NCBI GenBank assembly: GCA_964586815.1 | Contig: CAZPIB010000008.1 | Span: 1-22,225, forward strand | Source of the DNA: CAWUJK01 sp964586815 | Lineage (GTDB): Bacteria > Patescibacteriota > Gracilibacteria > BD1-5 > UBA6164 | Length of the DNA: 22,225 bases | Direction: 5' to 3' | Shown: piece by piece, positions 8,205 through 17,227 of the stretch | How the letters are laid out: every line of letters begins with the position of its first letter | How positions within the stretch are numbered: the first letter of the stretch is position 1 | Made by a program: the position numbers and the translations under genes | The notes under the pieces: generated by a model | What the model was told of the DNA's origin: nothing | Databases searched by the model: none | Seen by the model: only the letters and a program-made list of their open reading frames with translations

Positions 8205-9723
8205 TTATTTAGCATATTCAATTACTCTCATTTCTCTTATAAGATTTACTTTTACTTCTCAAGGGTATGAAAGCTCTAGTTGAATTTTTTCTGCAATTTC
8301 TTTTGCAGTATTTTGTGCATCTAAGTCTGAAATTGTTTTAGCATCAACAAATACTCTAATTTCTCTACCTGCACTAATAGCATAAGCTTTATTTACTCAA
8401 GGAAATGAAGATACTAAAGCTTCCATTTCTTGAACTCTTTTTATGTATTGTTCTATTGCCTCTCTTCTAGCTCAAGGCCTAATTGATGAAATTGCATCAG
8501 CAACTTGTATTATAGCTGTCTCAAGAGAAAGAGAAAATTGTTCTCAATGATGATTTTCTATCATATCAATGATTTTTGGATTTAATCAATGTTTTCTTGC
8601 AAGTCTTCCTCCAATTTCAGTATGAGTTCATTNNNNNNNNNNNATCAAGAGCCTTTCAAATATCATGTAATAGTCCTCATCTTTTTAAGATTTTTGGATC
8701 TGCTCCTAAATCACTAGCCAAGCTTTCTGCTATAAGTGCTACCTCTTTACTATGCTTTAAAATATTTTGACCATAACTTGTTCTAAATCTAAGTTTTCAA
8801 ATAACTGGAATTATTTCATCAGGCATATCATCAATTCCAAGTTCATCAAGTATTTTATTTCAAAGTTCTCTAAGAAGTATTTCAGCATCTTTAGAAGTTT
8901 GAGCTACAATTTCCTCAATTCTAGCTGGCTGAATTCTACCATCTTCTATTAATTTTTCTAAAGATTTTTTTGCAATATATCTTTTATATAAATCAAAAGC
9001 AGAAATAAAAACTGTTTCAGGAGTATCATCTATAATAAGAGCAACTCAAGTTTCTTTTTCAAAAGTAGTAATATTTCTACCTTCTTTTCCTATTATTTTA
9101 CCTTTTATATCATCACTTGGTATTTTTATAAGTGTTGTTGTTACTTCACTTGTTACATCTCAAGCATATTGTTGAATAGATTTTAAAATAATTTCTCTAG
9201 AGATTTCTTTTTTCTTATCTTCTATTTTTTTCTTATATTTTTTGATAAGTTCAATTCAATCATCTGAATATTTTTCTTCTATTTGTTTTAAAAATAAATC
9301 TTTAGCCTCATCTTTAGATAGCATAGCAAGCTCAGATAGTTTTCATTCTAATTCTAATTCTTTATCTTTTAAATCTTCTATTTGATTTTTTAAATCTTCT
9401 TTTTTATTTTGCAAAGATTCTCTTTTTTTGTCAAGTACATCTAATTTGTCTTCTAATTTATATTCTCTCTCTATAATTCTTTCCTCTGTTTTTTCTATTT
9501 TATTTCTAGAAGTTTCAGCCTCTTTTTTTGCTTGAAATATAATCTCTTCAGCCTCTTTTTTTGCTTGAAATATATTTTTTTCAATTTGATGTTTTGCAGA
9601 TTCTAGTAACTTATCTCAATTTGCTTTTTTTTTATTAAATGTATTATTTTCATAAATAAAGAAAAATATACTTGCCGCTGATGCTCACATTATAGCAGCA
9701 ATAACTAATACTAATACTTCCAT
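8205..9723 (-). CDS. rny: Ribonuclease Y (interrupted by an assembly gap)
   Basis: RNase Y is a membrane-anchored endonuclease that starts mRNA decay. Visible domains are an N-terminal membrane helix (about 3-23), a long coiled coil (about 30-180), a KH domain with GKIIGKEGRNI (GxxG at 212-215), and an HD domain with H324 (HSKEVA), H353-D354 (LLHDIGKALD) and, beyond the gap, THTEIG and the HHG motif. It ends REMRVIEYAK, normal for the family. Eleven Ns (8633-8643) follow codon 360. Both flanks are open and correct, but 1519 nt is not a multiple of three. The family sequence after GKALD is HEVEG, which needs 10 unknown bases, so the frameshift is an artefact. The true length is about 505 aa. 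Confidence 0.93.
8633..8643. other. Assembly gap (11 N) inside rny
   Basis: Unknown bases lie between the conserved LLHDIGKALD and GTHTEIG segments of RNase Y. Conservation predicts the four residues HEVE, i.e. 12 nt, of which the last two (AA on the minus strand) are present. The real gap should therefore be 10 nt, not 11. Confidence 0.9.
9514..9574 (-). repeat. 33-nt tandem repeat in the rny coiled coil
   Basis: Two copies with a period of 33 nt (9514-9541 and 9547-9574) are identical over 28 nt. They encode the peptide FQAKKEAE twice, 11 residues apart (about residues 52-59 and 63-70). Eleven residues is a hendecad, so the duplication keeps the coiled-coil register. Confidence 0.85.
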
Positions 9724-9978
9724 ATTATTTTTTTATAAATTAAACTTTTTAAGTTTATAAAATATTTAAATTTTTTAAAATAACCCTTATTATTATAAGA
9801 GATAAATTTTTTTGAGAAAATGTATTTTTATTATTTTTTTAAATTAGATTTTTTTAAATTTACAGATTTTTATATCTAAGTTATCTATTTTAATATTTTT
9901 TAATTTACTTTATTTAAATACTTTATAAATATTTTTTTGATTTTTAACTATATTTTATACTTATATATTTTTATATAA

Positions 9979-10011
9979 GTTATTTTATAATAATGATTTT
10001 TATAAAATAAC
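9979..10011 (+). promoter_or_regulatory. First hairpin in the yvcK leader
   Basis: Perfect 12-bp arms GTTATTTTATAA (9979-9990) and TTATAAAATAAC (10000-10011) enclose a 9-nt loop. It lies about 20 nt after the TATACT box, so it would be near the start of a yvcK transcript. Confidence 0.5.
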
Positions 10012-10026
10012 AAAATTTAAATAGCA

Positions 10027-10074
10027 TTTTATAAATTATTTAATACAATTTAAGGGATTAAATAATTTATAAAA
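10027..10074 (+). promoter_or_regulatory. 18-bp perfect hairpin abutting the yvcK start codon
   Basis: The arms TTTTATAAATTATTTAAT (10027-10044) and its exact complement (10057-10074) enclose the loop ACAATTTAAGGG. The stem ends 3 nt before the ATG at 10078. The only purine-rich tract near this gene, AAGGG, is in the loop, 21 nt upstream. An 18-bp perfect stem is unlikely by chance even at this A/T content, and it should affect initiation or serve as an operator. Confidence 0.6.
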
Positions 10075-10077
10075 AAT

Positions 10078-11070
10078 ATGTATAAATTTAAAAAAATAAA
10101 TATAGTAACTATTGGTTGATGAAATTGAAGTTATGGATTACTTTCCTCTATTAGAGATTGTGAGGATTATAATATTTCTGCTATTGTATGTATGAGTGAT
10201 AGTGGTGGATCAACATGAGTTTTGAGAGAAGAATTTGGTATTTTACCACCTTGAGATGTTAGAAGGGCAGTATTAGCTTTAAGTAGAGAGCATGATATAA
10301 TTAAACAGTTATTTTCATATAGATTTGATAAAAACTCTACTATTTCAGGGCATAGTCTTTGAAATCTAATAATTGCAGCAATGACTGATTTGACTTGAGA
10401 TTTTGATAAATGACTTAAGCAAATTTCAAAATTATTAAAAGTAAAATGAAGAGTTATTCCTGTAACTTTATGATTATCTCATCTAAATGTAGAACTTGAA
10501 AATTGAGAAATTATTAAATGAGAAACTAAAATAGATTTAGAACTTGATGAAAATTCTTCACCAATTAAAAGAGCCTTTCTTGTTCCAGAAGTTGAAGCAA
10601 GCCCAAAAGCAATTAAAGCAATAGAAAAATCTGATGTAATTATAATTTCTTTTTGAGATATTTATACTTCTATAATTCCAAATTTACTGACAAAATGAAT
10701 AAAAGAAGCAATAGCTAAAAATATAAATGCAAAAGTTATATATTTTGTAAATCTTATGACAAAACCATGAGAAACAACTAATTTTAGAGCTATTAAATTT
10801 GTAGACACTATAGAGGAGTATTTATGAAAAAATATTTTAACTCATGTTATTGTAAATAATTGATTCATAAATGAAAAACTAGCCTCAAAATATAAATCAT
10901 TAGAAAAGAAAAAACCAGTAAAAATAAAAGATTTAAATCATTTTAAGTGAAAATCTTATACAGTTATAGAAACTGACTTATTACATGAAAATGATTGGGT
11001 AAGACATAGTTATGATAAAGTCAATAAAGTTATTAGAGAAATAATTGAAACTAAAAAATTTATACCATAA
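10078..11070 (+). CDS. yvcK: YvcK/CofD-like gluconeogenesis factor
   Basis: This 330-aa protein is of the YvcK (UPF0052) branch of the CofD-like Rossmann fold family. In Gram-positive bacteria YvcK binds UDP-N-acetylglucosamine and links carbon state to cell-wall synthesis and shape. Diagnostic motifs are the N-terminal GGGNG loop (13-17), SDSGGSTG (40-47), FGILPPGDVRR (53-63) and GHSLGNL, followed by FGDIYTSIIPNLL and VNLMTKPGETT. Several of the motif glycines are TGA. It has no signal peptide and should be cytosolic. It stands first on the plus strand after two leader hairpins, with pepN starting 34 nt later. The start is the ATG next to the hairpin; there is no Shine-Dalgarno. The biochemical role here is inferred from the family. 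Confidence 0.92.
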
Positions 11071-11104
11071 AAATAAGAAATATATTTATATAAAATTAAT
11101 AAAA

Positions 11105-13747
11105 ATGACAGAAAAAAAGGTTACTTATTTGGCTAATTATAAGGTTTCAAATTATTTAGTAGAAAAAATAAATTTAACTTTTGATTTATTGGAAGATTTT
11201 ACAATTGTAGAAAATGAAGCTGTTTTTTATAGAAATGAAAAATCAGAAGAAAAAGGAGATTTAATTCTTGATGGAGAAGATTTAGAATTGATTGATATTT
11301 TTTTGGATGATAAAAAATTAGTTAATGATTCTGAAATACATAGTAGAGATGTAGCAATGCTACATCTCTACAAACTAGAAAATAATAAATTAATAATAAT
11401 AAATTCTCCAGAGAAATTTAGCTTAAAAATTATTACAAAAAATAAGCCTCAAGAAAACACTCAATTAATGTGATTATATAAATCAAATGGATTATATTGT
11501 ACTCAATGTGAATCAGAAGGTTTTAGAAAAATAACTTATTACCTTGATAGACCAGATGTTTTAACAAAATTTACAGTAAAAATAACAGCTGATAAAATTA
11601 AAAATCCAATTTTACTTTCTAATTGAAACAAAATAGATTTTGGAGATTTAGAAGGGAATAAACATTTTGTAGTTTGGGAAGATCCATTTAATAAACCTTG
11701 TTATTTATTTGCTTTAGTAGCTGGAAATTTAGCTAATATTGAAGATGAATTTATCACAATGAGTGGAAAAAAAGTGAAATTACAAATTTTTACTGAAAGC
11801 CATAATATTCACAAAACTCCATTTGCTATGGAAAGTTTAAAAAAATCAATGGTTTGGGATGAAGAAAAATTTGGAAGAGAATATGATTTAGATATTTTTA
11901 TGATAGTTGCAGTTGATGATTTCAATTCTGGAGCTATGGAAAATAAATGATTAAATATTTTCAATTCTGCAGCTTGTTTTGCAACTCAAGATACTGCTAC
12001 TGATGAAGATTTTAAATGGGTAGAAAGAGTTATCGCTCATGAATATTTCCATAATTGGACAGGAGATAGAATAACTTGTCGTGATTGGTTTCAATTAAGT
12101 TTAAAAGAAGGTTTAACTGTTTACAGAGACCAAGAATTTACTTCAGATTTACATGATAGAACAGTTACAAGAATTCAAAATGTTAAAGGACTTAGAAATT
12201 CACAATTCAAGGAAGATGCTAGTCCTATGGCTCATTCAATTAGACCTTCTAGTTATGAGGAAATAAGTAATTTTTACACCTCAACTGTTTATAGTAAATG
12301 AGCTGAAATAATTAGAATTTATGAATCTATTTTATGAAAAGAAGGTTTTAGAAAATGAATGGATTTATATTTTGAGACTTTTGATGGACAAGCTGTTACA
12401 ACAGAAGATTTTTTATGGGCAATGAGTAAAGCAAATCTTAAAGATTTATCTAAAATACAAAGATGGTATGAACAAGCAGCAACTCCAGTAGTTGATATTA
12501 TTTCAAATTATGATGAACAAACAAAAGAATATACTTTATTTTTCAGACAAACTTGTCCACAAACTCCAGAAACTGAATGACAAAAAAAACCATTTTTAAT
12601 TCCTATAAAATACTGACTTTTTGATAGAGAGACTAAAAAAGAAATAAAATACTGAACTTTTATTTTTGATGATTACCAAGATAGACTAGTTTTTACAAAT
12701 ATTGAAAATAATCTTATAGCTTCATTTTTTAGAGATTTTTCTGCTCCAGTTAAAATTAATTATGCTTTTACAGATGAAAAATTAGAATTTTTAGCAAAAT
12801 ATGATACAAACTGATTTAATAGGTTTGAGGCTTTTTCTAATTTTGCAAAAGAAGTTATTATAGAAAATTATGAATCTAAAAATATGTGAAAACACATAAT
12901 TAAAGATGAATTTTTAGATTTATTTAAATATATATTACAAGATGATAGTTTATCAAATTCATTCAAAGCAGAAGCTTTGGTTTTACCTAGTGTTTGAGAA
13001 ATAGCTGAAATAATTGAAACAAATATTGATTATGTTAAAATATCAGAAATTAGAAATTTTATTGAAAATATTATCTCTAATAGACTTGAGGAAGAATTTA
13101 TATTTTTATATAAAAAATTAAATAGTATAAAATATGAGAAATATTCTATAGAAGTTGAAGTTGTTTGAAATAGAAAATTAAAAAATATAGCATTAAAATA
13201 TTTAACTATTTCAACAGATTCTAATCTAATTGCTTATTCTCAATTTGAAAAAGCTAAAAATATGACAGATGAAATGTGAGCACTTGATTCTATTGCTTTA
13301 ATTGATAATGAAGTTAGAAAAAAAGCATTAGAAGAATTTTATGAAAAATGGAAAAATGATAGTTTAGTTATTGATAAATGGTTTGCAATTCAAGCAAAAT
13401 CTAGTTCTATTAATATTTTAGAAACTATTGAAAAATTAATAAATAATAAACTATTTAATATAAAAAATCCAAATAAAGTTAGAAGTATATATTATACATT
13501 TGCAATGGGTAATTTAGAAAAATTTCATATAAAAGATTGAAGTGGTTATAAATTAATATCTGATATTATTATAGAATTAGATAAATTAAATCCAATGGTT
13601 GCTTCAAGGTTATCGAAATCTTTAATTAATTGGAAAAATTTATGTTCAATTAATTCTGAATTAATGAGAAAAGAATTAGAAAAAATTAGTTTAGAAGAAA
13701 ATCTTTCTCCTGATTTAGGAGAAGTTGTTAGAAAAGGTTTAGTGTAA
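11105..13747 (+). CDS. pepN: Aminopeptidase N, M1 family zinc metalloprotease
   Basis: PepN removes N-terminal amino acids from peptides in the cytosol, supplying amino acids to an organism that probably scavenges them. The 880-aa protein is colinear with E. coli PepN from beginning to end. It has the exopeptidase motif GAMEN (276-280) and zinc ligands HEYFH (312-316) and E335, at the same 23-residue spacing as E. coli. The conserved CRDWFQLSLKEGLT follows; its arginine is encoded by CGT, the only CGT codon I noticed. The C-terminus (SPDLGEVVRKGLV) is intact. Compared with E. coli as I recall it, about 14 extra residues lie near 76-89, and they coincide with a 29-nt perfect palindrome. The ATG at 11105 is chosen over an upstream in-frame TTA/ATA region because it matches the family start. 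Confidence 0.96.
11343..11371. repeat. 29-nt perfect palindrome inserted in pepN
   Basis: Arms GTAGAGATGTAGCA (11343-11356) and TGCTACATCTCTAC (11358-11371) are exact complements around a single A. It has 12 G/C in 29, clearly richer than its surroundings. It is read in frame as S-R-D-V-A-M-L-H-L-Y (residues 80-89). It looks like a small palindromic element accepted inside a coding region, comparable in style to Rickettsia palindromic elements. No second copy was found in this window. Confidence 0.85.
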
Positions 13748-13798
13748 AAAAATAAATACTTAAGCTTTTACTTAGTTTCTTACTCCAACAAAAACAAT

Positions 13799-13825
13799 TT
13801 GAAAAATAAAAAAAAGTGATATACT
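13799..13825 (+). promoter_or_regulatory. Promoter candidate for the DUF4143 ATPase gene
   Basis: TTGAAA (13799-13804) and TATACT (13820-13825) are separated by 15 nt. The ATG is 39 nt after the -10 box. The same two hexamers recur upstream of tig. The 117-nt gap after pepN otherwise shows no gene and no clear terminator. Confidence 0.45.
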
Positions 13826-13864
13826 GCAGTAGTGTAAAAATTATAAAAATTAATATAGTGTATT

Positions 13865-15133
13865 ATGGTAAATATATATAGATCAATTTTGGATTGGAAT
13901 ATTTGGTTGGAGACTTGAGAGATTAGTGGTGATTTTTTGTGATATAAAAGAGATATTGATATTGTAAAATATTTGGATTTTAAGGAAATCAAAATTTTAC
14001 AAGGAGCAAGAAGGACTGGGAAGTCTACTTTGTTTTATAGAGTTATTGATAATTTACTACAAAATAATAAAAAAAATATTTTGTATTTAAATTTTGATGA
14101 TGAAGTTTTAAAGAAATATGATTTGGAGGAAATTGTAAATATTTTTAGAGAAAAAAAAGATGTGGATTATCTGTTTTTAGATGAAATACAAAATTGTAAA
14201 AATTGGGTGAGTTATATTAGAAAAAGTTATGATTTAAAAAAATTTAAACAAATTTGGGTAACTGGAAGTAATTCTAGTTTGATAAAAAAAGAGTATTCTA
14301 GTTTACTTACTTGAAGAAATATTACTTTGAATATTAATACTTTAAATTTTAAAGAATTTTTGAGATTTAAATGATTAGAAATAAAAGATAGAGATTTTTT
14401 ATCAACTGATAAAATTATAGAAATAAAAAGATTTTTTGCAGAATATATAAAATTTTGAGCTTTCCCTGAAATAGTTTTAAATAGTAGAAATAAAAAAGAA
14501 ATTTTGATAAATTATTTTAGTGATTTTATTTATAAAGATATTGTTTGAAGATATTGAGTAAATGCTAATAATCTAAAAAAATTAGCAAATTATTTACTTT
14601 CAAATTCTTCAAAATTATTCTCATATAGAAAACTGGGAAATATTTTGGAATTAAATGTAGAAACAATTCAAGATTATTTAAATTATTTTTATGAAACTTA
14701 CTTATTTTTTGAACTACAAAAATTTGATTACTCTATAAAAAAACAATTAATAAATCCTAAAAAAATATATAGTATAGACCTTTGATTTGTAAATTTACTT
14801 TGATTTAGCTTTAGTGAAAATATTGGAAGAAATCTAGAAAATTTAGTTTTTATAGAATTAAAAAGAAGAAGAAAAGAAGTTTATTATTACAAAAACAAAA
14901 AAGAATGTGATTTTGTAGTTTTTGATTGAATAAAAATTATAGAAGCCATTCAAGTTAGTTATTTTTTACAAGATCCAGAAACAAAAAAAAGAGAAGTTGA
15001 TTGATTACTAGAAGCTATCAAAGAGCATAATTTAAAACAGTGATTAATTTTGACTTATGATGAAGAAGATGAAATTTTTTTAGAAAATAAAATAAAAATA
15101 AAGATTTTACCAGTTTGGAAATGGATAGTGTAA
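13865..15133 (+). CDS. AAA-type ATPase with DUF4143 domain
   Basis: This 422-aa protein has an N-terminal AAA_14-type ATPase domain: Walker A GARRTGKST (47-55), Walker B YLFLDEIQN, and sensor-like WVTGSNSSL. A middle region resembles F-G-A-F-P-E-I-V and D-I-V-G-R-Y-G-V. A C-terminal DUF4143 domain follows with KKECDFVV and IIEAIQVSY, the restriction-endonuclease-like core typical of the family. These ATPases are common, strain-variable genes of unclear function, often near mobile or defence regions. The 5' part uses more G-rich codons (TTG, GGG, AGG, TGG) than its neighbours. The gene has its own promoter candidate and is flanked by the direct repeat TAGTGTAAAA (13830, 15126), so it may be acquired. 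TGA is glycine throughout, so any transfer came from, or has adapted to, the same code. Confidence 0.88.
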
Positions 15134-15175
15134 AATAAGTTTTCTACTTTTTACTTGTTTTACTCACTGTAATCA

Positions 15176-15208
15176 TCTTTCTATACTTTTATTTTCCTAA
15201 TAGAAAGA
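15176..15208 (+). repeat. 9-bp inverted repeat upstream of infA
   Basis: TCTTTCTAT (15176-15184) and ATAGAAAGA (15200-15208) enclose 15 nt, 19 nt before the promoter candidate of the ribosomal operon. It has no U-tract on the plus strand. It could be an operator, or a weak terminator for the ATPase gene. Confidence 0.3.
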
Positions 15209-15226
15209 AAAAGAACCAAAAAGAAT

Positions 15227-15253
15227 TTGCATTATATAATATTTTTATATAAT
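15227..15253 (+). promoter_or_regulatory. Promoter candidate of the ribosomal protein block
   Basis: TTGCAT (15227-15232), a 15-nt spacer and TATAAT (15248-15253) lie 32 nt before infA. Arms TTATATAA around the -10 give further dyad symmetry. This is the likeliest start of the infA-rpmA transcription unit. Confidence 0.5.
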
Positions 15254-15285
15254 AAATTCACTATTTATTTATAAATATACATTAT

Positions 15286-15516
15286 ATGTCTGGTAAAGAA
15301 GATAAAATAGAGGTTGAATGAGTAATCATTAAAGCTTTACCTGGTCTGGTTTTTGAAATTCAATTACCAGAAGATTTTTGATGAAATATAATTAATTGAT
15401 ATCTTAGTTGAAAAATGAGAAATCATAATATTAGATTAATTGAATGAGACAGTGTTAGAGTGGAATTAACTCCATATGACTTAACAAAATGAAGAATTAC
15501 ATTTAGAAATAAATAA
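15286..15516 (+). CDS. infA: Translation initiation factor IF-1
   Basis: This 76-aa protein is a single S1-like OB fold that occupies the ribosomal A site during initiation. It starts MSGKEDKIEVEG, contains the GKMR-N-x-I-R-L core (GKMRNHNIRLIEGDSV) and ends VELTPYDLTKGRITFRNK, as in the family. It lies at the head of the block, 33 nt before rpmJ, the classical alpha-operon order. Confidence 0.96.
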
Positions 15517-15549
15517 TTCTTTATATTAATTTTTTAAACAAAATTACTT

Positions 15550-15663
15550 ATGAAAGTAAGAGCAAGTGTTAAAAAGATGTGTACAGATTGTCAGGTTGTT
15601 AAAAGAAAAGGTGTTGTTAGAATTATATGCAAAATACCTAAACATAAACAAAGACAAGGATAA
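15550..15663 (+). CDS. rpmJ: 50S ribosomal protein L36
   Basis: This 37-aa protein begins MKVRASVKKMCTDCQVVKRK and has zinc ligands C11, C14, C27 and H32, so it is the zinc-binding (C+) form. It lies between infA and rpsM as in most bacteria. It is too short for default ORF calling. Confidence 0.97.
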   Translation: MKVRASVKKMCTDCQVVKRKGVVRIICKIPKHKQRQG

Positions 15664-15704
15664 AAACATTTTTTTATTAATATATTAATAATTTATATAA
15701 AATT

Positions 15705-16073
15705 ATGGCAAGAATTGCTTGAGTAAATTTACCAAAAGGTAAACATGTGGAAATTGCATTAACATATATATATGGTATTGGAAGAACTACAGCACAAAAA
15801 ATTTTGGACAATGTTTGAATTGCAAGAAATAAAAAAATTGAAACTCTTACAGAGGATGAGCTTGATAAAATAAGAGATTTAATTAAGGAAGAATCTACTG
15901 TTGAGTGAGATTTAAGAAGACTTGTAATGTGAAACATTAAAAGGCTAAAAGAAATTAGATGTTATAGAGGGCTTAGACATAAAATTGGTTTACCTGTTAG
16001 GGGACAATCTACTAAGACTAATGCTAGAACAAGAAAAGGAAAGTCTTCTGCAATTGCAGGAAAGAAAAAATAA
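15705..16073 (+). CDS. rpsM: 30S ribosomal protein S13
   Basis: This 122-aa protein is part of the small-subunit head and contacts the P-site tRNA. It begins MARIAGVNLPKGKHVEIALT (the Gly of IAGV is TGA), continues YIYGIGRTTAQKIL, and ends with the conserved CYRGLRHKIGLPVRGQSTKT-NARTRKG tail and a lysine-rich end (AGKKK). TATAAAATT precedes the ATG, with no Shine-Dalgarno. Confidence 0.97.
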
Positions 16074-16100
16074 TTATAATTTAAGTTTTTAAAAATTATT

Positions 16101-16493
16101 ATGGCAAAAGCTACTGTTAAAAAAAGTAAAAAAACTAGAAGGGTTATAGAAATAGGACAAGCTCATATTCAAGCTTCATTTAATAATACAATTGTAACTA
16201 TTACTGATGAAAAAGGAAATGTTCTTACTTGGTCTACTGGTGGAGCTGCTGGTTTTAAATGAGCTAGAGAAGCTACTCCATATGCTGCACAAGTAATAGC
16301 TGAGCAAGCTATTAAAAAAGCTATAACACTTCATGGTTTAAAAGAAATTACAGTTTATGTAAAATGAATTTGAATTTGAAGAGAACAAGCTATTAGAGGT
16401 TTATTATCATGATGAGTTGAAATAATAGCCATTTTTGATATTACCCCAATTCCACATAATGGATGTAAAAAGAAAAAAGTTAGAAAACTTTAA
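16101..16493 (+). CDS. rpsK: 30S ribosomal protein S11
   Basis: This 130-aa platform protein near the mRNA exit contains HIQASFNNTIVTITD, the WSTGGAAGFKGAREATPYAA core (the FKG glycine is TGA) and DITPIPHNGCKKKKVRKL. The end is KKKKVRKL rather than the usual RPPKRRRV; the prolines are lost. The alternating TGA and GGT/GGA glycines in one conserved motif are good evidence for the code. Confidence 0.97.
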
Positions 16494-16531
16494 TTTATAT
16501 AATAATGTTATATTATTTAAATATTAAATAC

Positions 16532-16558
16532 TTAACACTATAATTTATAACTTATAAT
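16532..16558 (+). promoter_or_regulatory. Internal promoter candidate before rpsD
   Basis: TTAACA (16532-16537), a 15-nt spacer and TATAAT (16553-16558) lie in the 74-nt gap between rpsK and rpsD. The boxes are close to consensus, but this is an A/T-rich spacer where such hits arise easily. Confidence 0.3.
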
Positions 16559-16567
16559 CTTATAAAA

Positions 16568-17191
16568 ATGAGATACACTTGACCTAAGAAAAAATTGTGT
16601 AGAAGAGAATGAGTTAACTTATTTTGAACTGAAAAGTATGATTTAAGTAAATGAAAAAGAGGTCTTCTTAAATCAAGAAAAACTTCTGAATTTGGAACAC
16701 AATTAAGAAAAAAACAATTAGCAAAAAGAATGTTTGGATTATCTGAAAAACAATTTGCTTCTTACTTTACAAAAGCTCAAAAATCTAAAGTTTCTGGAAC
16801 AACATGAGAAAAAATGTTAAAACTTTTAGAACTTAGACTTGATAATGTAATATATAGAGCAAACTTTTCAAGAACAAGAACTCAAGCAAGACAATTTGCT
16901 TCTCATGCTCATTTTATGGTAAACTGAGTAAAAGTAACTGTTCCTTCAATATCTCTTAAAATTTGAGATGTAGTTGAGTTAAGAGAAAGAGTTAAAGAAA
17001 GCCCTTTATATAAAGGTTTAGTTGCTGAATTTGCTGAATTTTCAAAAGCTAACAAAGGTAAAATTACAAATACTAAATGGATTGATGTTGATGCTAAAGC
17101 TTTAAAAATTACTATTAAGGCTCTGCCTGAAAAAGATGATTTTGAACAAATTATTGATATTGGGAAAATTGTTGAATTTTATTCTAAATAG
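16568..17191 (+). CDS. rpsD: 30S ribosomal protein S4
   Basis: This 207-aa primary 16S binding protein helps start 30S assembly. The N-terminal region RYTGPKKKLCRREGVNLFG has a single cysteine, so it is the zinc-free (C-) form. EKMLKLLELRLDNVIYRANF and the S4 RNA-binding motif ARQFASHAHFMVNGVKVTVPS are clear, and it ends IGKIVEFYSK. It is the first of three consecutive genes ending in TAG. It lies upstream of rpoA as in other bacteria, where S4 often regulates the operon. Confidence 0.97.
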
Positions 17192-17227
17192 TCTATTTTT
17201 ATGTTAATTTTTTAACTCACAAATAAT

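Larger units (their letters stand above)
9724..10077. promoter_or_regulatory. Divergent rny/yvcK intergenic region
   Basis: This is a 354-bp gene-free, very A/T-rich spacer between divergent rny and yvcK. On the rny side, a TATAAT on the minus strand (9792-9797) gives a leader of roughly 60 nt, and a 7-bp stem (9741-9747/9751-9757) lies 17 nt before the rny start. On the yvcK side, a TATACT (9956-9961) precedes two strong hairpins, listed separately. No small ORF or tRNA could be supported. Confidence 0.4.

Noticed and set aside
8576..8952. Plus-strand open frames across the N gap
   Set aside because: They are antisense to rny, which has clear conserved KH and HD domains on the minus strand; one reads through the unknown bases.
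9724..10077. tRNA, riboswitch or small protein in the divergent spacer
   Set aside because: No cloverleaf, GTTCRA-type T-loop or credible ORF could be found; only A/T hairpins and promoter-like boxes.
13780..13992. Minus-strand open frame over the ATPase promoter
   Set aside because: It overlaps the start of the DUF4143 ATPase and has a biased Ile/Tyr/Phe composition.
13865..15133. DUF4143 ATPase as a transposase or integrase
   Set aside because: The Walker A/B and C-terminal nuclease-like core fit the AAA_14/DUF4143 family; no DDE or tyrosine-recombinase motif and no terminal inverted repeats were seen.
15677..15937. Minus-strand open frame over rpsM
   Set aside because: It is antisense to S13, whose identity is certain.
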